Part shown: one piece after another, positions 28,656 to 38,659 of the stretch
How positions within the stretch are numbered: position 1 is the stretch's first letter
Layout of the letters: the number at the start of each line of letters is the position of its first letter
DNA from: Nitratiruptor sp. SB155-2
GTDB taxonomy: Bacteria > Campylobacterota > Campylobacteria > Campylobacterales > Nitratiruptoraceae
Reading direction: 5' to 3'
DNA: 64,000 nucleotides
NCBI RefSeq assembly: GCF_000010325.1
Contig: NC_009662.1
Location: forward strand, 516,501 to 580,500
Program-made: the position numbers and the translations under genes
The notes under the pieces: model-generated
Database searches by the model: none
The model's input: only the letters and a program-made list of their open reading frames with translations
Told to the model about the DNA's origin: nothing

Positions 28656-31600
28656 TTGATCAAAAGATTACTTAGAGAAAGAATACTGATTATAGACGGT
28701 GCTATGGGCACGCAACTCCAAGCAAAGGCAAACGAAATATCTGCCGATGTCTGGGAAGGCAAAGAGGGATGCAATGAGCTATTGAATAGAACCGCACCCA
28801 AGGTTATAAAATCTATCCATGAAGCCTATGCCAAAGTGGGTGCCGACATCATTAAAACGAACACTTTTGGCTCAATGCCTTGGGTACTTGATGAGTATGA
28901 TTTGGCCAGTGAAGCGTATGATTTGACAAAGCGAGGGTGTGAGCTAGTCAAAGAGGTTTGCGAAACTTATAGTACACCTGAAAAACCGCGTTTCGTAGCC
29001 TGCTCTTTGGGGCCTGGAACGAAACTGCCGAGTCTTGGGCATATCGATTATGATGCAATGTATGTAGGATACTCAGAAGCGGCACGAGGAGCCAAAGATG
29101 GAGGAGCTGATATCTTCTTGCTTGAAACCTGCCAGGATCCTTTGCAGATCAAAGCTGCAATGCACGCTTGCCAAGATACTGCTCCTGAAATTCCTATAAT
29201 GGTAAGTGTCACCATTGAGCAAAACGGTACGATGCTTATCGGTACCGATGCTGCAACTATTGCAACCATTTTGGAGCCTTTTGACATCATATCCCTGGGT
29301 TTTAACTGTGGGACTGGTCCCGATATGGTGGAAAAACATGTAAGAGTGCTGAGCGAAGTGTGGGATCGGCCAATTAGTGTTCATGCCAATGCGGGATTGC
29401 CGCAAAACAGAGGAGGCTATACCTACTATCCTATGGGACCAAAAGAGTTTACAGAGCTTGAAGCAAAGTTTACTTCTATTGATGGTGTGGCACTGCTTGG
29501 GGGCTGTTGCGGAACGACTCCACAGCATATCAAAGCTTTGGTAGATGCAGTTGAAGGCAAAAAGCCCCTCCCCCCAAAAGGCAAACAACCACGCTCTATC
29601 GCAAGCCTTTTTGAATCGCGTACTCTCATGCAAGATCCAGCGCCATTCTTGATGGGCGAGAGGAGTAATGCTACTGGAAGTAAAGCTTTTCGTGAGCTCT
29701 TACTCAAAAGCGATTATGAAGGGACTTTGAGTGTCGCTCAGCAGCAAGTCAGAAGTGGAGCCCACGGCATTGATGTGAGCGTTGGATTCGCCGGGCGTGA
29801 CGAGACAAAGGATATGCATGAAGTCATCAAGCTCTACAATGAAAAGATTTCTATCCCTTTGATGCCAGACTCCACTCAGGTACCTGCTATTGAAGTAGCG
29901 CTCAAGCATATTGGTGGGCGACCGATTATCAACTCAGCCAACCTTGAAGATGGAGTAGAAAAATTCGACAAAATCTGTTCCTTAGCCAAACGATATGGCG
30001 CTGCACTGGTGCTGTTGGCAATCGATGAAGAGGGGATGGCAAAAACAAAGGAAAAAAAGCTCGCAGTTGCCGAGCGTATGTATGAAAGAGCTGTAAACAA
30101 ACATGGCCTCAATCCTGGCGATCTTGTTTTTGACCTTTTGACCTTTACCGTAGGAAGTGGAGATGAGGAGTATCAAACGGCAGCGATAGAGACTATTGAA
30201 GCCATTCGTGAACTGCGAAGACGCCATCCAGAGGTTGGAGCAGTTTTAGGAGTTTCCAATATCAGCTTTGGTTTGGACAAACATGCAAGGGAGTACCTTA
30301 ACAGTGTCTTTTTGCATCATTGTGTCGAAGCCGGTCTTACGATGGCGATCGTCAATGTCAAAAATCTCATTCCATACCATAAAATCAGCGAAGAGGATCG
30401 AAAAGTCTGTGAAGATCTGCTTTTTAACAGACGAGAAAATGGCGATCCGCTTTTTGCCTTCATCGAGCATTTTAGCAAAGCGGATAAAAAAGAGGCTGCA
30501 AGCGATGATGAGTTGAGTAAACTTCCACTGGAAGAACAGATCCACAAGCTTCTCATCGATGGGGACAAAGAGCGGATGATGCCGCTGCTTGAAAAAGCAA
30601 AAGATGAAATTGACCCAGAAAAAATTATCAATGAGATCTTGATAGGTGCTATGAAAGAGGTGGGAGATCTTTTTGGCAGCGGACAGATGCAGCTGCCATT
30701 TGTGCTGCAAAGTGCAGAGGTAATGAAAGCAGCGGTGGATTATCTTAATCAGTTCTTGCCAAAAACCGATAAGCAGTCCCAAACTACTCTCATTTTGGGA
30801 ACAGTTAAAGGGGATGTGCATGATGTTGGCAAAAACCTCGTGGATATTTTGCTCACAAACAATGGCTTCAAAGTCATCAACCTTGGCATCAAAGTAGAGC
30901 TCGAAGAGTTTATCAAGGCCTACAAAGAACACAATGCCCAGGCGATTGGAATGAGTGGGCTTCTGGTCAAATCCACCCAGGTAATGCTTGAAAATCTCAA
31001 AGAGATGAAGCAAAAAGGTATCGATGCTCCCATACTTTTAGGCGGGGCTGCTTTGACGAAAAAGTTTGTGGATGAGTTTTGCCGTCCATCGTATGATGGA
31101 CCGATTTTTTATTGTCGCGATGCATTTGATGGAATTGTCGCGATGAGCAGAATCGAAGAGGGCAATTTCGACACAAGGCTTGGAAGTGACAGTGATGAGG
31201 AGGAGATTGTAGAAATCAAACCAAAAGAGGAAGTAAAAATCGATCCGGCAAATATAATCTTGCCAAAACCAGCCCATGTTCCAACTCCACCATTTTGGGG
31301 TAGAAAAACGCTCGAAATTGATCCAGACATCGCCTATGAATGGATCAATAAAAGACTTCTTTTTAAACAGCGTTGGGGTTATAAGTCAAAGGGTCTGAGC
31401 AAAGAGGAGTATCAAAAGCAGCTGGATGAAAAGGTGATTCCAGCTTTTAACAGATTAAGAAGTGAGCTGGGAGATATATTTGAGCCAACAATTCTCTATG
31501 GCTATTGGCCTGCAAGAGCTGTAGACAATGAGCTTTATGTTTTTGGAGAGGAGTTTGGCTGGCAAAGAGATGAGGATGCCAATCGTGAGCCGATAGAAAA

Positions 31601-32102
31601 TATTATCGGAGATGCGATAGAGATCTTCACATTTCCAAGACAGTCCAAGCCACCGCATCGATGTATTGCAGACTATTTCCATGATGAACGAATGGATGTG
31701 AGCGCTTTTACCTGTGTGAGTGCAGGAAACAGATTTAGTGAATATGAAGGGGAACTCTTCAAAGCCGGAAAATACCATGAGTACCATCTGGTCCATGGTT
31801 TAAGCGTTGAACTTGCCGAAGCTTTGGCTGAGATTGCACATAAGCAGATACGCATAGAGCTTGGGATTTTGCGAAATGAAAAACCGGATTTGGGTGATGT
31901 AAAGATGGTAGGTTATCAAGGAGCCAGATACTCACCGGGTTATCCGGCTTGTCCCGATCTGGAACTCAACCGACACATATTCAACCTTTTGCAACCTGAA
32001 GAGTTTGGCATAACCTTGAGTGAAACGTTTCAGATCCATCCTGAGCAGTCTACCTGTGCGATTGTAGTACACCATCCGGAAGCAAAGTATTTCAATATAT
32101 GA
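28656..32102 (+). CDS. metH: cobalamin-dependent methionine synthase
   Basis: This 1148-residue enzyme has all four MetH modules. The homocysteine-binding barrel carries zinc cysteines at FNCGTG and GGCCGTT. A pterin/methyl-THF barrel follows from about 335 (GERSNATGSKAFRELL). The B12 domain has DVHDVGKNLV with the cobalt-binding histidine near 722. The C-terminal AdoMet reactivation domain runs from about 880 (ILYGYWPARAV, then YQGARYSPGYPACPD). It methylates homocysteine to methionine. The start is a TTG with GAGGGG upstream; no ATG lies nearby in frame before the conserved DGAMGTQ. Confidence 0.96.
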   Translation: MIKRLLRERILIIDGAMGTQLQAKANEISADVWEGKEGCNELLNRTAPKVIKSIHEAYAKVGADIIKTNTFGSMPWVLDEYDLASEAYDLTKRGCELVKEVCETYSTPEKPRFVACSLGPGTKLPSLGHIDYDAMYVGYSEAARGAKDGGADIFLLETCQDPLQIKAAMHACQDTAPEIPIMVSVTIEQNGTMLIGTDAATIATILEPFDIISLGFNCGTGPDMVEKHVRVLSEVWDRPISVHANAGLPQNRGGYTYYPMGPKEFTELEAKFTSIDGVALLGGCCGTTPQHIKALVDAVEGKKPLPPKGKQPRSIASLFESRTLMQDPAPFLMGERSNATGSKAFRELLLKSDYEGTLSVAQQQVRSGAHGIDVSVGFAGRDETKDMHEVIKLYNEKISIPLMPDSTQVPAIEVALKHIGGRPIINSANLEDGVEKFDKICSLAKRYGAALVLLAIDEEGMAKTKEKKLAVAERMYERAVNKHGLNPGDLVFDLLTFTVGSGDEEYQTAAIETIEAIRELRRRHPEVGAVLGVSNISFGLDKHAREYLNSVFLHHCVEAGLTMAIVNVKNLIPYHKISEEDRKVCEDLLFNRRENGDPLFAFIEHFSKADKKEAASDDELSKLPLEEQIHKLLIDGDKERMMPLLEKAKDEIDPEKIINEILIGAMKEVGDLFGSGQMQLPFVLQSAEVMKAAVDYLNQFLPKTDKQSQTTLILGTVKGDVHDVGKNLVDILLTNNGFKVINLGIKVELEEFIKAYKEHNAQAIGMSGLLVKSTQVMLENLKEMKQKGIDAPILLGGAALTKKFVDEFCRPSYDGPIFYCRDAFDGIVAMSRIEEGNFDTRLGSDSDEEEIVEIKPKEEVKIDPANIILPKPAHVPTPPFWGRKTLEIDPDIAYEWINKRLLFKQRWGYKSKGLSKEEYQKQLDEKVIPAFNRLRSELGDIFEPTILYGYWPARAVDNELYVFGEEFGWQRDEDANREPIENIIGDAIEIFTFPRQSKPPHRCIADYFHDERMDVSAFTCVSAGNRFSEYEGELFKAGKYHEYHLVHGLSVELAEALAEIAHKQIRIELGILRNEKPDLGDVKMVGYQGARYSPGYPACPDLELNRHIFNLLQPEEFGITLSETFQIHPEQSTCAIVVHHPEAKYFNI

Positions 32103-32112
32103 TTAGGTGATT

Positions 32113-33723
32113 ATGAAAACACTGAAACATGAGATATTTCGAAGGACGCTTTTTGTCATCATTTCAATGATCCTTTTTTTTGGATTGACAAGTTCCTATT
32201 TTTTTTATGTAACTGAGAAGAAAAATATACAACTATTTATCGAAACAAAAAATAGTGAGCTTGCCAATTTTATCAATGCATACTTTATAAAGATGTACAA
32301 TGCCGTCGAATATTTGAGTCGTGTTGAAGAGGTTCGAAATGCTATATATCGTAAAGAAAAAGCAAGAAAAAAGGTACTTGAACTGTTTCGTATCTTCGAG
32401 CAGATAGATCCAGATATAAACTATATCTATGCAGGATACAAAAATGGTTTGCTTCTTATCAACAACTATGTACCACCACCAGGTTTCAATCCGGTTGTAC
32501 GCCCTTGGTATCAGGTAGCACTCAAATCCTTCCCACACATCTCGCAAGGTCTTCCCTATCAGGAAATCAAAACGAAAGAGTGGCTTATATCCATCTCAAA
32601 AGCATTGGTAGATGATCGCGGAGAAATTGTAGGAGTCGTCTCTATCGATACCGCTTTGGATAAGATTTTGAACAAACTAAATGAGAATGAAAATCTCTCC
32701 TCTTTGTCCAATATCATTTTGAAGAAGAATGGAACGATTATAGTATGCAACAATAGGTTGGCGATTGGAGGAAATTTTTTTGATAAATACCATGTGAATA
32801 AGAAAAGGCTACAAAAAAAGAGTGGTTATTTTACGTATGAGCAAAATGGTCATAAACGATATGCCTTTTTTAAAAAGCTTGATAAATTGGAATGGATTTT
32901 AGTGACTTCGGTCGATGCTCATGAGATCTTTTTACCTATATTTTTGAAAACAGTTGCAATTTTATTGATAGTTTCCCTTTTTTCCATTATTTTAGGACTC
33001 TATTTTTCTCAACTCTTTTCCAGCGAAATTGTAATGGCTTTGAATACCATTCAAAACAATATCTACGCAATGCTGGAGGGAAAACCGGAAAAGATTAAAA
33101 AGAGGAAACTTACTTTGGATGAATTTGACGAGATTGAAAAAAATATCGAAAAATTGACCAACGACGCGCTTTTGCGAAAAAATAGTGAACTGCATAAACT
33201 CAATATGCTTCTAAGAGAGATGGCTTTGAAAGATGCGTTGACAGGACTGTATAATCGATACAAGATGATCGAAGATATTGAGCATCAAATAGCAAGATAT
33301 AAACGTTATAAAGAGCCGTTTTGTCTCATTATGCTCGATATCGATCATTTCAAACAGATCAATGATACCTACGGTCACGATATAGGAGACAAAGTACTCA
33401 AAGAATCTGCAAAAATCCTCCATACAGTTATACGTTCAAGTGATGTTGCTGCACGATGGGGAGGGGAGGAATTTATGATCCTTTGTCCAAATACCCATCT
33501 GAAAGAAGGAGTCGCTATCGCAAACAGACTTAAAGATGCTTTTGAGAAACATAATTTTGGTATCGATAGAAGGGTCACAGTAAGTGCGGGTGTCGTAGAG
33601 TATCGTAACGAAAATGAAGACATGAAAACTGTTCTAAAAAGAGTCGATGAGAGACTGTATCAAGCAAAAAGGGCTGGAAGAAATAGAGTTGTGTACGAGG
33701 AGAATGAGAGGAGCGAAAAATGA
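32113..33723 (+). CDS. membrane diguanylate cyclase with Cache sensor
   Basis: This 536-residue protein has an N-terminal membrane helix (about 15-35), a periplasmic dCache-like domain (VVRPWYQVALKSFPHISQG is a typical signature), a second helix near 280-300, a linker and a C-terminal GGDEF domain with GGEEF at about 451-455 (RWGGEEF), so it should make cyclic di-GMP. An RxxD inhibitory site does not stand out. I prefer ATG 32113 (after AGGTG) over the GTG at 32107. It overlaps the following secreted-protein gene by four bases. Confidence 0.9.
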   Translation: MKTLKHEIFRRTLFVIISMILFFGLTSSYFFYVTEKKNIQLFIETKNSELANFINAYFIKMYNAVEYLSRVEEVRNAIYRKEKARKKVLELFRIFEQIDPDINYIYAGYKNGLLLINNYVPPPGFNPVVRPWYQVALKSFPHISQGLPYQEIKTKEWLISISKALVDDRGEIVGVVSIDTALDKILNKLNENENLSSLSNIILKKNGTIIVCNNRLAIGGNFFDKYHVNKKRLQKKSGYFTYEQNGHKRYAFFKKLDKLEWILVTSVDAHEIFLPIFLKTVAILLIVSLFSIILGLYFSQLFSSEIVMALNTIQNNIYAMLEGKPEKIKKRKLTLDEFDEIEKNIEKLTNDALLRKNSELHKLNMLLREMALKDALTGLYNRYKMIEDIEHQIARYKRYKEPFCLIMLDIDHFKQINDTYGHDIGDKVLKESAKILHTVIRSSDVAARWGGEEFMILCPNTHLKEGVAIANRLKDAFEKHNFGIDRRVTVSAGVVEYRNENEDMKTVLKRVDERLYQAKRAGRNRVVYEENERSEK

Positions 33724-34349
33724 AAAAGATGGTGATTGTATTGATATATGCTGCGATGGCTTTAGCACAATGTTCGCATTTTACAAAAGTGCATACTGCA
33801 GATTTTGCATCGATCAAGATTGGCGATGTTCCATTTGGATGGATCGAGAGCCAGACAAATAAAAAAATGACGGGACACTGGGGTGTGAACAAAGAGGGGT
33901 GTCTATGTCTCCTTTATCCAAGGGGAATGAATGAAAAGGAGAAAAATCTCTTTTTTACCAAAGACCACTACTTTAAAAATGGCGAAGTTTCTGTTCGCAT
34001 GAAGCCAATAGAGGGGAGAGTTTTAGATGGTGGTGTTATTTTTCGGGCCAAAGATAGAAAAAACTATTATGCTGTTCGTATCGATTTTTCCCATCAAAAA
34101 CTTATCGTTGAATTGATAGATAGGAAAACACCAAAAGTGATCTATGAGAAAAAAATAGTAGCCAATCCTAATCAATGGCATAGGGTAAGAGTCCGTTTTT
34201 GCGGAAAAAACGTTATTGTGTGGTTTGATGGCAAAAAGGTGTTACAAAAAGAGATACTGCAAAAAGATCTATTGGGCGGTGTTGGTGTAATCGCCTCTGG
34301 AGATTCTCAAATAAAGTTCGACGACATTGAAATACGAGTGGCCCAATGA
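33720..34349 (+). CDS. secreted beta-sandwich (DUF1080/LamG-like) protein
   Basis: This 209-residue protein has an N-terminal signal sequence (about 1-16) and then a beta-rich domain of the concanavalin-like type (GEVSVRMKPIEGRVLDGGVIFRAKD, then NQWHRVRVRFCGKNVIVWFDGKKV). The family includes DUF1080 or 3-keto-disaccharide-hydrolase-like domains. No catalytic set can be named here, so it may only bind sugars or surfaces. It is coupled to the diguanylate cyclase before it and overlaps cobO after it. Confidence 0.7.
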   Translation: MKKMVIVLIYAAMALAQCSHFTKVHTADFASIKIGDVPFGWIESQTNKKMTGHWGVNKEGCLCLLYPRGMNEKEKNLFFTKDHYFKNGEVSVRMKPIEGRVLDGGVIFRAKDRKNYYAVRIDFSHQKLIVELIDRKTPKVIYEKKIVANPNQWHRVRVRFCGKNVIVWFDGKKVLQKEILQKDLLGGVGVIASGDSQIKFDDIEIRVAQ

Positions 34350-34846
34350 TACAGATATACACCGGCGATGGGAAAGGAAAAACGACTGCGGCGATAGGTC
34401 TTGCCGTGCGAGCATTAGGAGCTGGTATGCGGGTGGCTTTTTTCCAGTTCATGAAAGCTTGGGAAGAGAGTGAACTAGAAATATTGCAAAATTTTGAAAA
34501 TGTCATCATTGATAGGAGTTGGAATGGTCGTTTTATAAAAGAGGAGGCCAGTGATCATCAAAAAAAGATGGTATTTGATCAATTTCAAAGAGCAAAAAAG
34601 GCTCTGCACATGCCCTTTGACTTGATTGTTTTGGATGAGATTATTGTAGCGATGCATTTTGGTCTATTGCGCGAAGAGGATATTTTAGCATTGATGCAAA
34701 GCTGTCCCAAAAACAGAGAGCTTGTACTGACAGGGCAAAAAGCGACACAAAAGCTGATCGACAAAGCGGACCTTGTCACAGAAATGAAAAAGATAAAACA
34801 CTATTTTGATCGAGGTTTGGTGGCAAGAAAAGGCATAGAATTTTGA
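34346..34846 (+). CDS. cobO: cob(I)yrinic acid a,c-diamide adenosyltransferase
   Basis: This 166-residue protein has a P-loop at 7-14 (GDGKGKTT) and the family motifs FFQFMK, IVLDEI and ELVLTGQ. CobO/BtuR attaches the adenosyl group to cobalt in B12 synthesis or salvage, using ATP. It precedes a BtuB-like receptor and lies 2 kb after metH, forming a B12-related neighbourhood. Confidence 0.92.
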   Translation: MIQIYTGDGKGKTTAAIGLAVRALGAGMRVAFFQFMKAWEESELEILQNFENVIIDRSWNGRFIKEEASDHQKKMVFDQFQRAKKALHMPFDLIVLDEIIVAMHFGLLREEDILALMQSCPKNRELVLTGQKATQKLIDKADLVTEMKKIKHYFDRGLVARKGIEF

Positions 34847-34882
34847 TAGACTTTAGTTTTTAAATTTTTTCAAGGAGTTGTT

Positions 34883-36733
34883 ATGGCAAGAGGTTTCAAA
34901 AGACGGTACTTCTCTTTGGCCGCAATCGCTGCTACCGTTTCTGTTTTTACACTGAATGCACAGGCAGCAAGAGTAGAGTCTATAGAGAAAATAGTGGTGA
35001 GTGCAAACAAAGATACCCAGGCTCTTGAAGATGTGACGGATGATGTCACAATAATCACTGAACAGGATATAGAAGAGCTTGGTGTGCAGACTCTTCCCGA
35101 ACTTCTCAAAGAGATACAGGGTCTTGATATTGTGCAAACCGGTGGTTTTGGGCAGCCCGCTTCGCTCTATTTGCAAGGTTTAAATCCTGATAAAACGCTT
35201 ATTCTCATCGATGGAATCCGCTTTAACGATCCAACTGGTCTCAATGGGGGACAGCTTGAACTCATCGATCTGTCCCAAATCCAACGTGTTGAAATTATAC
35301 GGGGCCCTCAAAGCGGTGTCTGGGGTGCAGATGCGATGGGAGGTGTGATAAATATAGTTACAAAGAGTGCACAAAAAGGTACCCATGGTGGATGGAGCAT
35401 GGAAGGTGGTAGTTACTCTACTTATCATGGAAATATCAATCTTTTCAAAGGATTTGAAAAAGGCTATTTTGGTGTTGCGTTGTCCAAATATCAAACGCAA
35501 GGGTTCAGTGCCTATAGCGCCAAAAGAGGAGAACCGCTTTATGGAGTAAAGGTGAGCGACCTTCCTTTAGAGGATGACGGATACGAAAATCGAAAAATTC
35601 AGCTCAAGACAGGCTGGGAAATCTATGGTGCAAAACTCTTTGCAAATTTTATCAAAATCGATGCGACAGTCCATTATGACGGATTTGGGTATGATGCGCC
35701 AGATAGTCCCTATACTGTCAATGTCATCAACGATACGCTTTTTCAAGCCGGCTTGGAGAAAAGTGTCGAATCGCATGCATTGAAGCTGCAATACTCCTAT
35801 TCAGGTTTCAAACGATCACAATACGGTGGATACGAAGGGAGCGTTCGAGAACTTGAATTCAAAGACCGCGTTGTAATCAACTCTTTGATAACACAATTTG
35901 GCGGTGGTTGGCAGCGTTTTTATCAAAAAAAATCAGCCGGAACCCCTACAAATGATGGGTGTCAAAACAGATATCTGTTTATAACGAACACGCTGCAATC
36001 AAACAAGCTGCTCATTAACGTTGATGCGAGATATGATAGCTATAACCGATTTGATGATAAACTGACCTACAAGGTAGGGATCAAATACCCAATTGTAAAA
36101 GATATATATGTTGGAGCAAATGGAGCCACAGGTTATAAAGCCCCCTCTATTTTTCAACTCAACTACAATGCCACATCAAATCTCAATCCTGAAAAAAGTT
36201 TTGGATATAACTTCTTCATCGGCAACGATATGATAAAATTCACCTACTTTCATAATGCGATTAAGGACCTCATCAGTTATACCGATCCGGACGGTGACTA
36301 TAGGACGCCAAACGATTACTACTATAACGCTCCTGGAAAAAGCACTTTTAAAGGGTACACCGTGGCATTTTCCAAAGATTTTTTTGAAAAGTTTTATCTC
36401 AATCTAAACTATACATATCTCGATGCGAAAGATGCCTTTGGCAACGATCTGCCAAGAAGAGCTAAAGAGAAAATTGGATATTCGCTTTCATGGTACCCAA
36501 CTGACAAACATACTGTAAATATCAACGGATATTATGTGGGCAAAAGAGAAGATGTTGATGGAACGAATATTGGAAAATACAATGTGACGAATCTTTCATT
36601 GCAACACAATTTCGCAAAGCATATGACAGGGTTTATCAAAATCAACAATATTTTTGATCGTTTTTACCAAGAGGTGCACGGTTATGCCACTGCAGACAGG
36701 AGCTACTATATCGGCATAAGGGCGAGTTATTGA
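34883..36733 (+). CDS. btuB: TonB-dependent receptor, BtuB-like
   Basis: This 616-residue protein has a signal peptide (about 1-27, cleavage near AQA-A), a TonB-box-like stretch (ESIEKIVVSA), a plug domain (TLPELLKEIQGLDIVQTGG, then RVEIIRGPQSGVWGADAMGGVINIVTK) and a 22-strand barrel ending in RASY. The size and the cobO neighbour suggest cobalamin uptake. Substrate assignment of TonB receptors from sequence alone is uncertain; a siderophore or other corrinoid is possible. Only 36 bases separate it from cobO, so there is no room for a cobalamin riboswitch. Confidence 0.8.
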   Translation: MARGFKRRYFSLAAIAATVSVFTLNAQAARVESIEKIVVSANKDTQALEDVTDDVTIITEQDIEELGVQTLPELLKEIQGLDIVQTGGFGQPASLYLQGLNPDKTLILIDGIRFNDPTGLNGGQLELIDLSQIQRVEIIRGPQSGVWGADAMGGVINIVTKSAQKGTHGGWSMEGGSYSTYHGNINLFKGFEKGYFGVALSKYQTQGFSAYSAKRGEPLYGVKVSDLPLEDDGYENRKIQLKTGWEIYGAKLFANFIKIDATVHYDGFGYDAPDSPYTVNVINDTLFQAGLEKSVESHALKLQYSYSGFKRSQYGGYEGSVRELEFKDRVVINSLITQFGGGWQRFYQKKSAGTPTNDGCQNRYLFITNTLQSNKLLINVDARYDSYNRFDDKLTYKVGIKYPIVKDIYVGANGATGYKAPSIFQLNYNATSNLNPEKSFGYNFFIGNDMIKFTYFHNAIKDLISYTDPDGDYRTPNDYYYNAPGKSTFKGYTVAFSKDFFEKFYLNLNYTYLDAKDAFGNDLPRRAKEKIGYSLSWYPTDKHTVNINGYYVGKREDVDGTNIGKYNVTNLSLQHNFAKHMTGFIKINNIFDRFYQEVHGYATADRSYYIGIRASY

Positions 36734-37281
36734 GACTCGATCTGCATCATTATCTTTACTATAAATTTTTCAACTCCCTGTTTACCGGCCTTTCGGTCGG
36801 TACGATCTTCGTCATATACGAACCGCTTGAACCTTCTATATACTCTTTGGGAGGCATAGTGTTAGCCATTGGTATGCTTGTGATCGCCAAATTTTATGAT
36901 GTACTTCTGAATATCAAGAGATATTTTCAAATCGGACTGTTGGTGGAACTTGTTATCTTGGTATTAATTACGGTTTTTTTGTTGCATCCTTATACCTATA
37001 TGACGGCTCTTTTTGTCTATGCCGGATATCAACTCACATTCATGTTTGGGGCCTACCTGGTAAGAGCTGAAACCCTCATCGTCAAAAAAGCGCTCTTTTT
37101 GACAAAAGTGGATGTAGCCAAGCAGATCGGGTATCTTGGCGGAATGGTAGGAAGTTATCTCTTTTACAAAATCGTTCAAGGATCCAAACAGCAGCAGGTG
37201 TATGATCTGCATTTTCTTCTCCTTTTGATTGAAATTGTTATAATATGGCTCTTTATCAAATCTTTTAAGAGGAAACGATGA
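36730..37281 (+). CDS. multi-pass membrane protein of unknown function
   Basis: This 183-residue, very hydrophobic protein has five or six predicted membrane segments, and starts at a TTG overlapping the receptor stop (TTGA). The pattern, with a basic loop between helices and a short basic C-tail (SFKRKR), resembles half of a major-facilitator-type transporter, but I cannot assign it to a family. Being coupled between a corrinoid-type receptor and galU, it could be an inner-membrane partner of the receptor; that is speculation. Confidence 0.6.
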   Translation: MRLDLHHYLYYKFFNSLFTGLSVGTIFVIYEPLEPSIYSLGGIVLAIGMLVIAKFYDVLLNIKRYFQIGLLVELVILVLITVFLLHPYTYMTALFVYAGYQLTFMFGAYLVRAETLIVKKALFLTKVDVAKQIGYLGGMVGSYLFYKIVQGSKQQQVYDLHFLLLLIEIVIIWLFIKSFKRKR

Positions 37282-38102
37282 TAAAAAAGTGTTTGTTTCC
37301 AGCTGCAGGATATGGCACCAGGTTTTTACCGGCGACAAAAGCGATTCCAAAAGAGATGCTCCCGATAGTCAACAAACCTTTGATCCAGTATGGTGTAGAA
37401 GAAGCGATCGAAGCGGGAATGGATACGATGGCTATCATTACAGGTCGGGGGAAAAGGGCGATAGAGGATCATTTTGACATCAGTTATGAACTTGAACATC
37501 AGATCAAAGGAACTTCCAAAGAGTATCTTTTGAAATATATTCGAAGTCTAGTGGAAAACTACACCTTTACTTATACCCGTCAAAAGCAGATGAAGGGGCT
37601 GGGACATGCGGTGCTTGTGGGCCAAACGCTCATAGGAAACGAGCCTTTTGGTGTAGTGCTTGCAGATGACCTTTGTGAAGGTGAAGGCAAGGGTGTGCTT
37701 GCTCAGATGGTAGAACTCTATCACAAATATAAAACTTCCATCGTGGCAGTAATGGAAGTGGAGCAAAAAGATGTCAGTAAGTATGGGATTATCAGCGGTA
37801 AAGAGATCGATGAAGATATATTTATGGTAGAGGACATGATAGAGAAGCCTTCTGTTGAAGAGGCTCCAAGCAATCTGGCCGTTATAGGGCGCTACATTCT
37901 TACACCAGACATATTTACTATCCTTGAACGTACGAAGCCGGGAGCTGGCGGAGAGATCCAGTTGACGGATGCTTTGAAAGTACAGGCTAAGAAGAACATG
38001 GTCATAGCCTATAGATTCAAAGGGAAACGATTTGACTGTGGAAGTGTAGAGGGGTATGTGGAGGCGACAAACTACTTTTATCATAAATTTACCCAAAAGT
38101 AG
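37278..38102 (+). CDS. galU: UTP--glucose-1-phosphate uridylyltransferase
   Basis: This 274-residue nucleotidyltransferase has the GalU opening AAGYGTRFLPATKAIPKEMLPI and the motif LADDLCEG, and later EKPSVEEAPSNLAVIGRY and FDCGSVEGYVEA. It makes UDP-glucose for surface polysaccharides. The start overlaps the membrane-protein stop by four bases. Confidence 0.95.
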   Translation: MIKKCLFPAAGYGTRFLPATKAIPKEMLPIVNKPLIQYGVEEAIEAGMDTMAIITGRGKRAIEDHFDISYELEHQIKGTSKEYLLKYIRSLVENYTFTYTRQKQMKGLGHAVLVGQTLIGNEPFGVVLADDLCEGEGKGVLAQMVELYHKYKTSIVAVMEVEQKDVSKYGIISGKEIDEDIFMVEDMIEKPSVEEAPSNLAVIGRYILTPDIFTILERTKPGAGGEIQLTDALKVQAKKNMVIAYRFKGKRFDCGSVEGYVEATNYFYHKFTQK

Positions 38103-38130
38103 CTAGAATAAAAAGAAAAAAGGAATAGTG

Positions 38131-38631
38131 ATGAAAATTGGAGATATTGTAATCGTTGCAAATCTGGGAGAGATGAAAATTTACAAAGCAAATCCAAGAG
38201 ATTTGGAAGCTGAAGCGGGACTCAAGCCCCAAAACATCAAACTTGATCAAATCAATGGGATCGACTATGTAGAGGCACACTGGAAGGTGAAAGATATTGT
38301 GACCGATGAGGCTGGCCGTTTTAAAGCAGATGCTGGAAAAATGGGTGGCAATTCGGGAGAACGCCATGAACTGGAAAAGAAAATGGAAGAGGACGTGATC
38401 AAGGCGATAGCAGAAGATATTGCAAAAACGGTTGCAGAGCAAAATCCACCAAAATATTTCTTAGCATTGCCTGAAAATATCTTTTCAAGAGTGTGGCAAA
38501 AAGTAGAAGCGCTTCAAGCGAAATATCCTGATGCAGTGAACAAACTCTTTCGATATGTAGAACAAGACCTGACCAAAACAGACAAAAACAAACTTCCTGA
38601 TATTTTTAAAACGCAAGGAAAACATTTCTAA
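38131..38631 (+). CDS. host-attachment-family protein (baeRF/PF10116-like)
   Basis: This 166-residue soluble protein opens KIGDIVIVANLGEMKIYKAN and has the ERHELEKKMEEDVIKAIAEDI and FLALPENIF segments typical of the family named for attachment to host cells. That family is related to archaeal release factor eRF1 (baeRF) and its true role in free-living bacteria is not established. ATG 38131 is preferred over GTG 38128 because of AAAGGAATAGTG spacing. Confidence 0.72.
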   Translation: MKIGDIVIVANLGEMKIYKANPRDLEAEAGLKPQNIKLDQINGIDYVEAHWKVKDIVTDEAGRFKADAGKMGGNSGERHELEKKMEEDVIKAIAEDIAKTVAEQNPPKYFLALPENIFSRVWQKVEALQAKYPDAVNKLFRYVEQDLTKTDKNKLPDIFKTQGKHF

Positions 38632-38659
38632 AACTTTGGGTTTTTCCCAAAGGCCTACA

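Noticed and set aside
34847-34882. cobalamin riboswitch before the BtuB-like gene
   Set aside because: Only 36 bases separate the genes, far too short for this RNA.
38636-38659. N-terminal extension of pepD from an upstream TTG
   Set aside because: The ATG at 38660 has AAAGG before it and gives the normal start of the family.
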